From: JBFKOL01 sp041628815
GTDB taxonomy: Bacteria; Bacteroidota; Bacteroidia; Chitinophagales; Saprospiraceae
DNA: 19,319 nucleotides
Reading direction: 5' to 3'
Assembly: GCA_041628815.1 (NCBI GenBank)
Contig: JBFKOL010000043.1
Span: 1 to 19,319, forward strand
How positions within the stretch are numbered: the stretch's first letter is position 1; each line of letters starts with the position of its first letter. Positions 1 through 7,991 of this stretch are shown piece after piece. A program made the position numbers and the translations under genes. Below the pieces are notes generated by a model that saw nothing but the letters and a program-made list of their open reading frames with translations, was not told where the DNA came from and did no database searches.

Positions 1-1618
1 CCCCCAATCCATGAAACGACATCGCATTGGGTGCGGTGGCATAGGCAATTGCTGCAGCGCGAACTTTTTCTCTGGGCACCCCGGAGACTTCCTCCATTCT
101 GTCGATATCCAGTTGTAAGAGGTTTTCTTTAAAATCCTTGTATCCTTCAGTTCGGTTATCGATAAAGGCCTGGTCAGTCAGGCCTTCAACCACGATGTAA
201 TACATCATCATGTTCAGGACGGCTACATTGGTCCCAGGCCGCAGTGCCAGGTGATGCTGTGCATATCGTGCCAGCTCAGTCCGTCGCGGGTCGATGACGA
301 TCATCGTTTTGCCCTTCATGACCTGCTGCTTGAGCCGGGCTCCTGTCACAGGATGCGCATCAGTCGGGTTGGCACCGATCACCATAAGACAGTCCGCGAG
401 TTCCAAATCTTTGACGGAATTTGTTGCAGCCCCGGTACCAAAAGTGCGCTGCATACCGAGGGCAGTGGGGGAGTGGCATACCCTGGCACAACCATCAATA
501 TTGTTGGTGCCCAATACGGCACGGACAAATTTCTGCATCAGGTAGTTTTCTTCGTTCGTACAGCGCGACGAAGATATACCGGCCAGGTAATCGGCTCCGA
601 ATGTTTCTTTGTAATGGAAAAATCGCTCCGCAATGAAGTCATAAGCTTCTTCCCAAGTGGCTTCCTCCAAACGCCCATTTCTCCTTATCAAAGGTGTGCG
701 GAGGCGATCGGGATGGTTGTAAAATTGGAAGGCATACCTTCCTTTGAGACAGGTATGACCCATATTAGCTTCGGCATCATAGGGTGCTCGGATGGAAAGA
801 ATTTCGTCGCCAGATGAAGATACCTCCAGGTTGCATCCTACACCGCAATAAGTACATACTGTACGGGTAGTTTCGGTAGCCATGATCGACTTGGACTGGA
901 ATACGTCTGAAATCGCAGAAGTCGGGCAGGCCTGGGCGCAAGCGCCACAACTGACACAGTCGGATTCGAGAAAACTTTGATTCACACCTTTGGCAATATG
1001 GGCGTCGAAACCACGACCGGCCATGGTCAATACAAATTCTCCCTGGACTTCATCGCAGGCCCGCACGCACCGGTAACAATTGATACATTTGGACAGGTCA
1101 GAGGTCATGTACGGGTGAGTGAGATCCTTGGGTCTGTCGAGATGTGTAGCTCCATCGGGATAGCGGACATCGCGAACCCCAACTTGGGCTGCTACGGTTT
1201 GTAATTCGCAATTGCCGTTTACTTCGCAGGTAAGGCAGTCGAGTGGGTGGTCAGTCAATACGAGTTCAATAATGTTCTTGCGCAGCCTTCGCACATTTCT
1301 GGAGTGCGGAAAAATTTGCATATCGGGTGCTACCGCCGTGTGGCAAGAGGCGACAGTTTGTACTCTTCCGTTGCCACTACGGGCGATGTCTACGGAACAG
1401 ACCCGGCACGAACCAAACGGTTCAAGATTGGGCGCATCACACAAAGTGGGTATAAAATCACGTCCTTCTAACCGTCGTAAAAAGCTCAATATCGTCTCAC
1501 CTGGTTGAAATTCATGAGATTGCCCGTCTACAAAAGCTACAGGATGCGGAAAGCCATTGGATTGTCCTTTGGGAATTGGTTTGGTTTTGGTCTTATTGGT
1601 TATCTGAACCGTGGACAT
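1..1618 (-). CDS. fdhA: NAD-linked formate dehydrogenase alpha subunit, cysteine type (partial, 3' end outside window)
   Basis: This is the Mo/W-bisPGD catalytic subunit that oxidises formate to CO2. It reads open for 539 codons from ATG at 1618 to the left edge; the family usually has about 900 or more residues, so roughly 60% is present. In order it shows a NuoG-like [2Fe-2S] domain (C60, C71, C74, C92), a His-Cys [4Fe-4S] site (H124, C128, C131, C137), two ferredoxin [4Fe-4S] sites (C178/181/184/188 and C221/224/227/231), and the start of the molybdopterin domain with its own cluster (C255, C258, C262, C290). The active-site motif CARVCHSPT puts Cys381 (codon TGC) where selenocysteine occurs in E. 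coli FdhF, followed by His382. There is no signal peptide, so it is cytoplasmic. It lies 59 bp downstream of fdhB and is the last visible gene of the operon. The NuoG-like front end and the NuoEF-like partner point to the FdsA type rather than the hydrogenlyase or membrane types. Confidence 0.94.
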   Translation of the reverse strand, partial: MSTVQITNKTKTKPIPKGQSNGFPHPVAFVDGQSHEFQPGETILSFLRRLEGRDFIPTLCDAPNLEPFGSCRVCSVDIARSGNGRVQTVASCHTAVAPDMQIFPHSRNVRRLRKNIIELVLTDHPLDCLTCEVNGNCELQTVAAQVGVRDVRYPDGATHLDRPKDLTHPYMTSDLSKCINCYRCVRACDEVQGEFVLTMAGRGFDAHIAKGVNQSFLESDCVSCGACAQACPTSAISDVFQSKSIMATETTRTVCTYCGVGCNLEVSSSGDEILSIRAPYDAEANMGHTCLKGRYAFQFYNHPDRLRTPLIRRNGRLEEATWEEAYDFIAERFFHYKETFGADYLAGISSSRCTNEENYLMQKFVRAVLGTNNIDGCARVCHSPTALGMQRTFGTGAATNSVKDLELADCLMVIGANPTDAHPVTGARLKQQVMKGKTMIVIDPRRTELARYAQHHLALRPGTNVAVLNMMMYYIVVEGLTDQAFIDNRTEGYKDFKENLLQLDIDRMEEVSGVPREKVRAAAIAYATAPNAMSFHGLG

Positions 1619-1677
1619 GTGTTGTATTTTAAGGGATTGACCTAGGTGTCATAATAAAGATACGGATAATCGACTCG

Positions 1678-3333
1678 TCATACATCGTTTAAATAAGGCT
1701 TGAGTTCTTCATCGAAATATTGCAGTGCATTGCGGATGGGCAACGGTATACCGCCGCCATGGGCACACAAGGAACCCGTCTCAAGGGCGTGTAGTAAATC
1801 GTCTAAAAGTGTTCTTTCGATCTTGTAATCTTCGTGCTGAACCTTGTTTAACATCTCTTCGGCTCTTTTGGTGCCAAGCCTGCAAGGGAAACACTTTCCG
1901 CAGCTTTCGTCTGCTGCAAATTTGAAAAGGTGTTCGAGGTATTTTACCATGGGAAAATCCGCGGGAATGGAAACTATGGAAGCATGTCCCAGTAAGAATC
2001 CAGCGTTCCCAAAAGATTCGAAATCAATGGTGAGGTCCTCGATCCGATCTACCGGCACCATGCCTCCTAGTGGGCCACCGATGTGCAAGGCTTTGACGGG
2101 TTTGTTAAATCCACCGCCTCCTTTATGTATCAATTCTCCGAGCGGAGTACCCATTTCCACTTCGTAGATCCCGGGTCGGTTGAAGGCACTGTCAAGGGAT
2201 AGCAGTTTGGTCCCTTTGGACTTCTCTGTTCCGATCTGACTAAAGGCATCACCGCCAATTCTAAGAATGAATGGAAGAAATGCCAGCGTCTCGACATTGT
2301 TGACCACAGTCGGTTTGTTAAAAAGACCAGCCTGGGCTGGAAAAGGCGGACGAATGCGTACCTCAGGCCGCTGGCCTTCTATCGAGTTGATCAATGCCGT
2401 TTCTTCTCCACATAAATAGGAACCCTGAGCCTTGATCACCTTGAAATGAAAGTTGATAGGGCTACCCAGGATATTTTCACCGACCAGTTTCTGACTTTCA
2501 AGTTTTTCGATTGCCGAATTGATGGCATCAACGCTTTCGGGATATTCACCCCTTATGTACACGATGCCCCATTCAGCACCGGTTACGTAGCCGGCCAGGA
2601 CCATGCCAAACAGCACATCATATGGTTTTTCTTCGAGGAGGTAGCGGTCTGAAAAAGCACCAGGGTCACCTTCGTCGGCATTGCAGATGATGAATTTACG
2701 ATCAGCCTCTGTTTCGCGGCAAGTCTTCAACTTTACAGCAATGGGGAATCCTGCCCCACCTCTACCACGAAGACCAGACCTATGAATTTCTTCCAGGACC
2801 TCTTCGGGATTGCGATTTAACAAGGTGGACAGGTTTTTCTTGTAATTCTCGATAGTGACCGTTCCTTTGGTCAGTATGGCCCTCCCCAGGGCCCGGACTT
2901 CATATCGATCGGGATTCCTACTCTTTTCTTTTATGATGGAAGCAATGTGCTTTATTGCGTCACCGGAGTAATTCCTGCCTTGGTATTGAAATGCGGCGTT
3001 CTCATGACAGCGACCAAGACAGCACATCTCGCCTATTTCTTCTTCTTTGAAGTGCTTTAACAATTTCTGGTGCAAGGATGTCTGTGTACCAGCGCACATG
3101 CAGACCGAACCATTGCAGATATAGACTTTTTTACCCTGGTTATCCGGTTTGAGAAAGTCGTAAAAAGTGATGGCTCCATAGGTGTTCGCTGTACCTAGAA
3201 GGAATTCATCGGCCAATTTTTTGAGTGCATCCGGACCCGGCCTTGGATCTTCCTTGACGAGCTGTCCGTACTTGTCAAAAAGGTTGTTTTCCAATCCTTG
3301 CCTTCCCGATAATTCACTGATGTTTTTGGACAT
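1678..3333 (-). CDS. fdhB: Formate dehydrogenase beta subunit, NuoE-NuoF fusion (NAD/FMN-binding)
   Basis: This 551-residue diaphorase subunit takes electrons from the alpha subunit and reduces NAD+. Residues 1 to about 140 form a NuoE-like thioredoxin-fold [2Fe-2S] domain with ligands C73, C78, C105 and C109; C80 and C104 are extra neighbouring cysteines. Residues from about 145 to the end are NuoF-like. They carry the FMN/NADH-binding motifs GRGGAGFP (190-197), NADEGDPGAF (218-227) and GSYLCGEETAL (304-314), and a [4Fe-4S] site at C478, C481, C484 and C523. In Rhodobacter and Cupriavidus enzymes these parts are separate proteins, FdsG and FdsB; here they are one chain. The ATG at 3333 lies one base after the fdhD stop, implying co-transcription and translational coupling; no Shine-Dalgarno is visible. 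On its own the protein could be mistaken for a Hox or Hnd hydrogenase subunit, but fdhA and fdhD on either side settle the assignment. Confidence 0.92.
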   Translation of the reverse strand: MSKNISELSGRQGLENNLFDKYGQLVKEDPRPGPDALKKLADEFLLGTANTYGAITFYDFLKPDNQGKKVYICNGSVCMCAGTQTSLHQKLLKHFKEEEIGEMCCLGRCHENAAFQYQGRNYSGDAIKHIASIIKEKSRNPDRYEVRALGRAILTKGTVTIENYKKNLSTLLNRNPEEVLEEIHRSGLRGRGGAGFPIAVKLKTCRETEADRKFIICNADEGDPGAFSDRYLLEEKPYDVLFGMVLAGYVTGAEWGIVYIRGEYPESVDAINSAIEKLESQKLVGENILGSPINFHFKVIKAQGSYLCGEETALINSIEGQRPEVRIRPPFPAQAGLFNKPTVVNNVETLAFLPFILRIGGDAFSQIGTEKSKGTKLLSLDSAFNRPGIYEVEMGTPLGELIHKGGGGFNKPVKALHIGGPLGGMVPVDRIEDLTIDFESFGNAGFLLGHASIVSIPADFPMVKYLEHLFKFAADESCGKCFPCRLGTKRAEEMLNKVQHEDYKIERTLLDDLLHALETGSLCAHGGGIPLPIRNALQYFDEELKPYLNDV

Positions 3334-3334
3334 A

Positions 3335-4150
3335 TTATAATTGTTGAACAGTTTTCTTGGATTCTAACTTTATCCGCTGTGGATGTGTGTAACACGTAAA
3401 CCCCTTTCCCCTGCAAAATGCCAAAAGGGTAATTCCTCTTTCATCAGCCTGGTCAATGGCCATCGTGGAGGGGGATGATACGGCGGCAAGAACAGGTATA
3501 CCTGCTTTGAAACATTTGGCAACAATTTCATAGGAGATTCGCCCGCTGACAAGGAGAATCCTCGCCTGCTCCACTTGATCCTTTATAATGGCCTGGCCAA
3601 TGACCTTGTCGACTGCATTGTGACGGCCGATGTCTTCTTCTATGGCCAACATTTCGGAATTTGAATCGAAGATGGCAGCAGCATGAGCTCCTCCTGTCTC
3701 CTGGAATGCCGTTTGCTTGTTGCTCATGTTCTCAAACATGGTTGTCACCTGTGAAGCATCATAAGTGACGTGCTTTTCAAGCCGATGGCCGGTTACTTCA
3801 AGGTCCGCCAATTCACGTTTGCCACATATGCCGCACGATGAGACCGAAAGGAGCGACCTGGATTGATAATACCCGTCTTTTAGGTTCTTGGGTTCGATCC
3901 ACACACTTACAATTTCTTCGTTTTTTTGGTTTTTAACCTTGAGATGTCTTCGGTCGTGATAAATGTTTTCGGTATAAAGCAAGCCAAAAACCAGCTGCAA
4001 ATCGCGGCCCGGTGTGCGCATAGTAACCGTGTATGGTTTTCCGTTGATATCTATCTGTAAAGGCGCTTCGCCAACAATGACATCCCTGACCTTCTTGCGC
4101 TGGTCAACCGTAAACTTGACTGCGCTATATGTATCTTTTGGTCTTGACAT
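3335..4150 (-). CDS. fdhD: Formate dehydrogenase accessory sulfurtransferase FdhD
   Basis: FdhD transfers sulfur from the cysteine desulfurase to the Mo-bisPGD cofactor before it is inserted into formate dehydrogenase; without it the enzyme is inactive. The 271 residues match the usual family length. The catalytic CxxC loop is visible as SSCGICGK (C106, C109), with the conserved GGAHAAA (153-159), EDIGRHNAVDKVIG (172-185) and SGRISYEIVAKC (202-213) blocks that form the cofactor-binding site. It is the first gene of the visible operon, one base ahead of fdhB. The 191 bp upstream separate it from the GH65 gene on the same strand and must hold its promoter, but I find no perfect TANNTTTG box there. 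The start at 4150 is the only sensible ATG before the conserved region. Confidence 0.95.
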   Translation of the reverse strand: MSRPKDTYSAVKFTVDQRKKVRDVIVGEAPLQIDINGKPYTVTMRTPGRDLQLVFGLLYTENIYHDRRHLKVKNQKNEEIVSVWIEPKNLKDGYYQSRSLLSVSSCGICGKRELADLEVTGHRLEKHVTYDASQVTTMFENMSNKQTAFQETGGAHAAAIFDSNSEMLAIEEDIGRHNAVDKVIGQAIIKDQVEQARILLVSGRISYEIVAKCFKAGIPVLAAVSSPSTMAIDQADERGITLLAFCRGKGFTCYTHPQRIKLESKKTVQQL

Positions 4151-4341
4151 TGAAAAAAAGCTATACCCGTGTAGAAAAAAATATTCCGAATGGGTGTCCC
4201 TGAAGGTACGAAAAAGAGCAATTGCAAGCTATTGTGGAGTTCTGCGATTTGATATTCGAATTGTCCTACACTACAGTAGACAATAAAGGGATAATAGTAT
4301 GACTTGCTTCTTTAAATTTATAGGATAAATCGGTTAGATCA
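4151..4341 (-). promoter_or_regulatory. Intergenic leader upstream of the fdhD-fdhB-fdhA operon
   Basis: This 191-bp gap lies between the GH65 stop and the fdhD start, both read leftward. It is AT-rich, contains no credible ORF, and should hold the promoter of the formate dehydrogenase operon. The nearest thing to a Bacteroidota -7 box, TAGCTTTT, lies directly before the fdhD start and has no good -33 partner, so I do not assign a promoter. No convincing terminator hairpin is visible after GH65. Confidence 0.35.
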
Positions 4342-6396
4342 TTATTTGACAATAGTCTCTTCATTAATGCCCACTCCAGTAATAGTCAGTGATTTCCATG
4401 CTTTTGGGAGGGTGGTATTCAATCTGCCTACACCACCCTCGTTGATATCCAGTCCCCCGATCCCAAATAATACTGCCTGGAGCATCCCCCCGGCCCCGGT
4501 GGCAAAATAAGGATTGGTACCTCCGGCAGTCTCGGCCAATACACCAAACGGGGGTAATTCATTGGGTAAATAACTCTTTTGAAACATGTCGTAAGACTGG
4601 TCACTATGACCCAGCCGGGCATATAGTACAGAGAGTATCCCACGGCCCATCGCAGGTCCATCCGGAGAAAGCCTCGGTTCATAATAATCTAGGTCCTTGC
4701 GAATTGCACCGGCATCGGAAATCACCTTTAACGGATAAGAAAGCAAGTTGACATCGGCCTGTTTGATCATCGCTCCATTGTAAGTGGCATTTTCACGTGT
4801 TGTACCGTCGGCAAACTTTAAAATTGGGATGTTTGAAGCAACGTGCCGCCAGTCGGGATCCGGGGTCAACTGTAAACGTTCGGCAGCCTTCGAGGCATAT
4901 TCCAGGACTGTTTTGACCATGCCATTGGTAAAGGCGTTATTGTCGATGTTTTCCTCCCATTCGTTGGCCCCGATTACGTTGTTGATCTCATATTGACCTG
5001 GACCGCTGCGTTCCACACGACTGCTCCAGAAATCTGCCACTGCTTCCAGTACTGGATACCCCCTCGTCCTCAGCCATTCAGTATCATTGGTGACCTCAAA
5101 GTATTTCCAAAATGCCCACCCCACAGTAGCAGAAATGTGTTGCTGAAAGGGTCCTGTTAAAGCCCATACGGGGGTGTCTTCCGAACCGTCTTCCGCCGAT
5201 TCCCAGGGAAACATCGCACCTTTGAATCCATGTGCAAAAGCATTCTCCCGGGCAGCGTCAAGCCTTTCAAAACGATATTCCAGAAGAGATCGCGCCATCT
5301 CAGGTTGAAGAACGAGGAGGGGAGGATACATCCATAACTCGGTATCCCAAAACACATGACCGTTGTATCCCAACCCGGAAAGTCCCATCGGCGACAGGGA
5401 GTAGGCCGTGCCTGCTCGTGTAAAAGAATAAAGGTGATACAAAGCGCTTCTCACGGCTTTTTGAGAGTCAAGATCACCTTCAATCCGTATGTCGCTAGTC
5501 CATATCTCTTCCCACCTTTCGAGGTGACTGGTTCTCAGTCTTTCCATTCCTTCAAGCCTGGCATAGAGGGTGAGCCGCTCAGCCTCGTTGTGCGGATCCT
5601 GGTTGTGCACAGAAGAAATTACCGTACCTACGAGAGCGAATCGATATGTTTCTCCAGCCCGGAGGTCCTTTTTGAACTTCATCAGATGACGATTGTAGTC
5701 CCAATCCTCGTGAATGATATCCGGCTCATGACCATGGCTTTCCGGAAAAATGAATGAAGTGGAAGCAGCTACCTTTTTATTGCCCGGGCTGTACGCCAGG
5801 GAAGACATCAAGGGTATGAGCACATGTGGGCGGTCGATCTCCGAATAATAATTGCGAACATCTGCAAGATGATCCGGGGCAATGATCTGATTGAATGCGG
5901 TCAAAGAAATATCCTCATGTGCCGTCACCTCGATGACAGACATGGCTGTATAAGGCAGGTTTCTCAGGGACATTAGCTCATGGCGTACGGAAGATTTATC
6001 ACCCAAATTAAAAGTTGTCACAAGCATCGCGCTTTTCATGTCGAGTACTTGCTGGAAGTTACTGACGGTATTTACAGAAGAACGTACATCGTCTACGGCG
6101 AGGTCGACATTCATGTGGCTGAAGGTTTTGAGTATATTGCTCACTCGGCCGCGTTGGTAATAGTCATATACACCATTGAGGATCACTTCCGAAACTTGCA
6201 TCGGATCAGGTGAAGAAACCAGTCCAACCATCCCATTGGCCAAGGTAATACCGTAATAATTGTCTGGATCTATGTTGTCTGCCACTATGTGCCAGGGAGA
6301 GAGTGCAAAATCCTGTGCGTAAATCTGTCCTGCAGAAATGATGAGAAAGGTGCTGATTAAAATGATCTGAACGCGTGGGAGGGTTATTTTTTTCAC
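4342..6396 (-). CDS. Secreted glycoside hydrolase family 65 enzyme (kojibiose hydrolase / alpha-1,2-glucosidase-like)
   Basis: This 684-residue protein starts at a GTG (6396), directly followed by a signal peptide (KK n-region, hydrophobic core, cleavage near IYAQ-D, about residue 28), so it is periplasmic or secreted. Most characterised GH65 members are cytoplasmic phosphorylases. Residues 60-260 look like the N-terminal beta-sandwich. The (alpha/alpha)6 barrel carries GYNGHVFWDTELWMYPPLL (343-361) and the ARENA...GAMFPWESA region (382-401). The general-acid segment reads GANEWEENIDNNAFTN, with Glu479 as likely acid; Glu622 in LAETAGG is the candidate catalytic base of the hydrolase subgroup. 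From memory, the spacing between them (143 residues) is close to that in the Flavobacterium johnsoniae GH65 kojibiose hydrolase. I therefore favour hydrolysis of alpha-1,2-glucosides over phosphorolysis. Fold assignment is firm, substrate is inferred. It is the last gene of a leftward cluster. Confidence 0.88.
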   Translation of the reverse strand: MKKITLPRVQIILISTFLIISAGQIYAQDFALSPWHIVADNIDPDNYYGITLANGMVGLVSSPDPMQVSEVILNGVYDYYQRGRVSNILKTFSHMNVDLAVDDVRSSVNTVSNFQQVLDMKSAMLVTTFNLGDKSSVRHELMSLRNLPYTAMSVIEVTAHEDISLTAFNQIIAPDHLADVRNYYSEIDRPHVLIPLMSSLAYSPGNKKVAASTSFIFPESHGHEPDIIHEDWDYNRHLMKFKKDLRAGETYRFALVGTVISSVHNQDPHNEAERLTLYARLEGMERLRTSHLERWEEIWTSDIRIEGDLDSQKAVRSALYHLYSFTRAGTAYSLSPMGLSGLGYNGHVFWDTELWMYPPLLVLQPEMARSLLEYRFERLDAARENAFAHGFKGAMFPWESAEDGSEDTPVWALTGPFQQHISATVGWAFWKYFEVTNDTEWLRTRGYPVLEAVADFWSSRVERSGPGQYEINNVIGANEWEENIDNNAFTNGMVKTVLEYASKAAERLQLTPDPDWRHVASNIPILKFADGTTRENATYNGAMIKQADVNLLSYPLKVISDAGAIRKDLDYYEPRLSPDGPAMGRGILSVLYARLGHSDQSYDMFQKSYLPNELPPFGVLAETAGGTNPYFATGAGGMLQAVLFGIGGLDINEGGVGRLNTTLPKAWKSLTITGVGINEETIVK

Positions 6397-6473
6397 GATT
6401 GGGAATTGATAAGTTGGTGAGATACTAAACTACAAATGTCTGCGAGGATTACAGAATGGTCTTTCGGTGCGGA

Positions 6474-6821
6474 TCAGTTTTTCTTTACATAAACCCAACT
6501 CATCCGCCCTGATGCCAATACAACTTTGATTCGTGCATATGCCGGGCCTTCATAGGCATCTGCCCTATCGAGTTGATCTTCTGTGAGTTCAATGACAATA
6601 CCAGGTATGAATTCAGATGAATTTTCTGATGGTTCGATAGCCAAATAGCGTCGTGGTCCAGATAATAAATTGTCGTCTTGTTCGCGGTACTCTATATGGT
6701 CGATTATATATCCCTCGAGTACATCTTTGGTGCCCTCGATGACTGTTCCAAAGACAGCCCTTTGAATATCCGGATCCTGCAAAGTACCGTACGTAAAAAG
6801 TCTTTCATTACCTTCTGTCAT
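6474..6821 (-). CDS. Gamma-glutamylcyclotransferase / AIG2-like family protein
   Basis: This is a small cytoplasmic protein of 115 residues with the GGCT-like fold. It has the substrate-loop motif FTYGTLQDPDIQRAVFG near the N terminus (YGTL at residues 11-14) and the C-terminal DAYEGPAYARIKV segment, whose Glu91 aligns with the catalytic glutamate of human GGCT and GGACT. Family members release 5-oxoproline from gamma-glutamyl amino acids, gamma-glutamylamines or related peptides; which substrate applies here cannot be read from the sequence. A longer form from a GTG at 6866 is possible, but I choose the ATG at 6821 because the YGTL loop normally sits close to the N terminus and the extra 15 residues match nothing. 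It lies 149 bp after the TolB-like gene and 77 bp before GH65, on the same strand. Confidence 0.8.
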   Translation of the reverse strand: MTEGNERLFTYGTLQDPDIQRAVFGTVIEGTKDVLEGYIIDHIEYREQDDNLLSGPRRYLAIEPSENSSEFIPGIVIELTEDQLDRADAYEGPAYARIKVVLASGRMSWVYVKKN

Positions 6822-6970
6822 AGGCGCATTCTTGAAGTATATTGAATCAAGATTATGCAGAGTCACTGAAACTCTTTTTTAGGCATCAAGAACCTTTTAG
6901 CCTGAAACGGACAGTATAGATTCGTAAAATGGGACGCCTTGCCTCCCTGAACTCCCACCACTCGTTACTT

Positions 6971-7888
6971 TCACTTCTGGAGCTTGATCGTAAATAGCTT
7001 TTTTCTTTTGGTGGATTCAACGATGATCTGTCCGTTTTTCTGATCCACATATGCCACTTTTGAACGGTCATTAGATTCCCGACCAAAAAAAGTCTCAATT
7101 TGATTGAACCATCTCTTCTTTGTTCCGTCCCGCGACACTTTGAAAAGTTTGGTGGTCCCTTCTTTGTCGCCCTGCCCATAAAGGAGGGTTTCACTATCTG
7201 CCCAACCGGGAAAGATGTTGTTGAATGCATCATTCGTGAGCTGGTTGCTTTGCCCATTTGCAACGTCAATGACATAGATCTGGTCATTGCCGTCTCCTTT
7301 TTCGAGGAAATAAGCTAAATGCTTCCCATCGGGCGACCAGGAAGGGTTGTAGGCGTGGTGTCCATGGCTTTCGGTGAGGCGCAAAATTTTTCCAGAATCT
7401 TTATGCCAAATGAATATTTCTACATTTCCGGTAGAGTCGGAATTGAAAGCCAAAGCCGTCCCGTCCGGTGCCCAACTAGGGGCAAAACATTTGCTACCCA
7501 TAGCGGAAATAACGTAAGGATTGTTTCCTTCCCCGTCGGTCATAACCAGGACGCGTTTTTCACCTTTTTGTTGAGCGAAAACCAGATGGTTGCCATCGGG
7601 AGAAATGGCCACGTTAAGAGCTGCTTTCTCCAGGACATCCAACAGCTCATTTTCTAAATGATAACGATAGATCGTCCAAAGGGATGGCTGGTAGTCCGAA
7701 TAATCGCGTTTGACCTTCATGGCCGAAAAATAGATAGCATCGTCACCGGGTGACCAGCAAAGATCCTGGATGACAACCATGGTTGAATCGATTGGATGTT
7801 TGCCACGGGCGTTAATTGAAATCGAAGCGAGCAACATAAAAAGAACACCGATCCCGCTGTGAAAAAACGATAAGGATTGTGCGCTCAT
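6971..7888 (-). CDS. Exported TolB-like beta-propeller (PD40/WD40-like) protein
   Basis: This protein of 305 residues begins with a hydrophobic segment (residues 12-26) that looks like a signal peptide or N-terminal anchor, so it is probably periplasmic. The rest is made of PD40-type repeats: SPDG at 96-99, PSWAPDG at 137-143 and PSWSPDG at 182-188, each followed by an I/V-rich strand pattern. With the degenerate units around residues 40, 225 and 270 this gives about six blades, enough for a closed propeller. Related proteins are the C-terminal domain of TolB and the propellers of prolyl oligopeptidases. No peptidase domain or catalytic triad is present, so a binding or scaffold role is likely; the ligand is unknown. 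It follows the DUF1254 gene by 103 bp. An AAAGG sequence 5 nt before the ATG is one of the few plausible ribosome binding sites in the window, and it sits inside a hairpin. Confidence 0.8.
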   Translation of the reverse strand: MSAQSLSFFHSGIGVLFMLLASISINARGKHPIDSTMVVIQDLCWSPGDDAIYFSAMKVKRDYSDYQPSLWTIYRYHLENELLDVLEKAALNVAISPDGNHLVFAQQKGEKRVLVMTDGEGNNPYVISAMGSKCFAPSWAPDGTALAFNSDSTGNVEIFIWHKDSGKILRLTESHGHHAYNPSWSPDGKHLAYFLEKGDGNDQIYVIDVANGQSNQLTNDAFNNIFPGWADSETLLYGQGDKEGTTKLFKVSRDGTKKRWFNQIETFFGRESNDRSKVAYVDQKNGQIIVESTKRKKLFTIKLQK

Positions 7889-7893
7889 ATTAG

Positions 7894-7966
7894 CCTTTAG
7901 AGTTTGCTAAAGGATTTATGAAGTTAGGGTGAATTCTACAATGTTGATGGTGGTATTATCTAAAGG
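7894..7966 (-). promoter_or_regulatory. Possible ribosome-binding-site hairpin with two alternative left arms upstream of the TolB-like gene
   Basis: On the minus strand the leader ends CCTTTAG-CAAACT-CTAAAGG-CTAAT-ATG. The right arm (7900 to 7894) contains the AAAGG ribosome binding site, which would be paired with the 7-nt left arm at 7913 to 7907. A second copy of the left arm lies at 7966 to 7959 and can pair over 8 nt (CCTTTAGA with TCTAAAGG). The two pairings exclude each other. This is direct sequence complementarity; a regulatory role is inference. Bacteroidota depend only weakly on Shine-Dalgarno pairing, which lowers the odds. Confidence 0.3.
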
Positions 7967-7991
7967 GTAAAAATCACTGTGGCTTAAAAGG

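Noticed and set aside
474..482. Possible selenocysteine at the formate dehydrogenase active site
   Set aside because: The codon at the active-site position in CARVCHSPT is TGC, not TGA, so the enzyme is the cysteine form; no SECIS is needed.
251..817. Long plus-strand ORF of 188 codons opposite fdhA
   Set aside because: It lies antisense to well-conserved formate dehydrogenase sequence (C381 active site, molybdopterin domain) and its translation shows no domain; it is a shadow.
6886..7287. Minus-strand ORF of 133 codons overlapping the TolB-like gene in another frame
   Set aside because: Overlaps the PD40 repeat region almost completely and shows no domain; the propeller frame is clearly the coding one.
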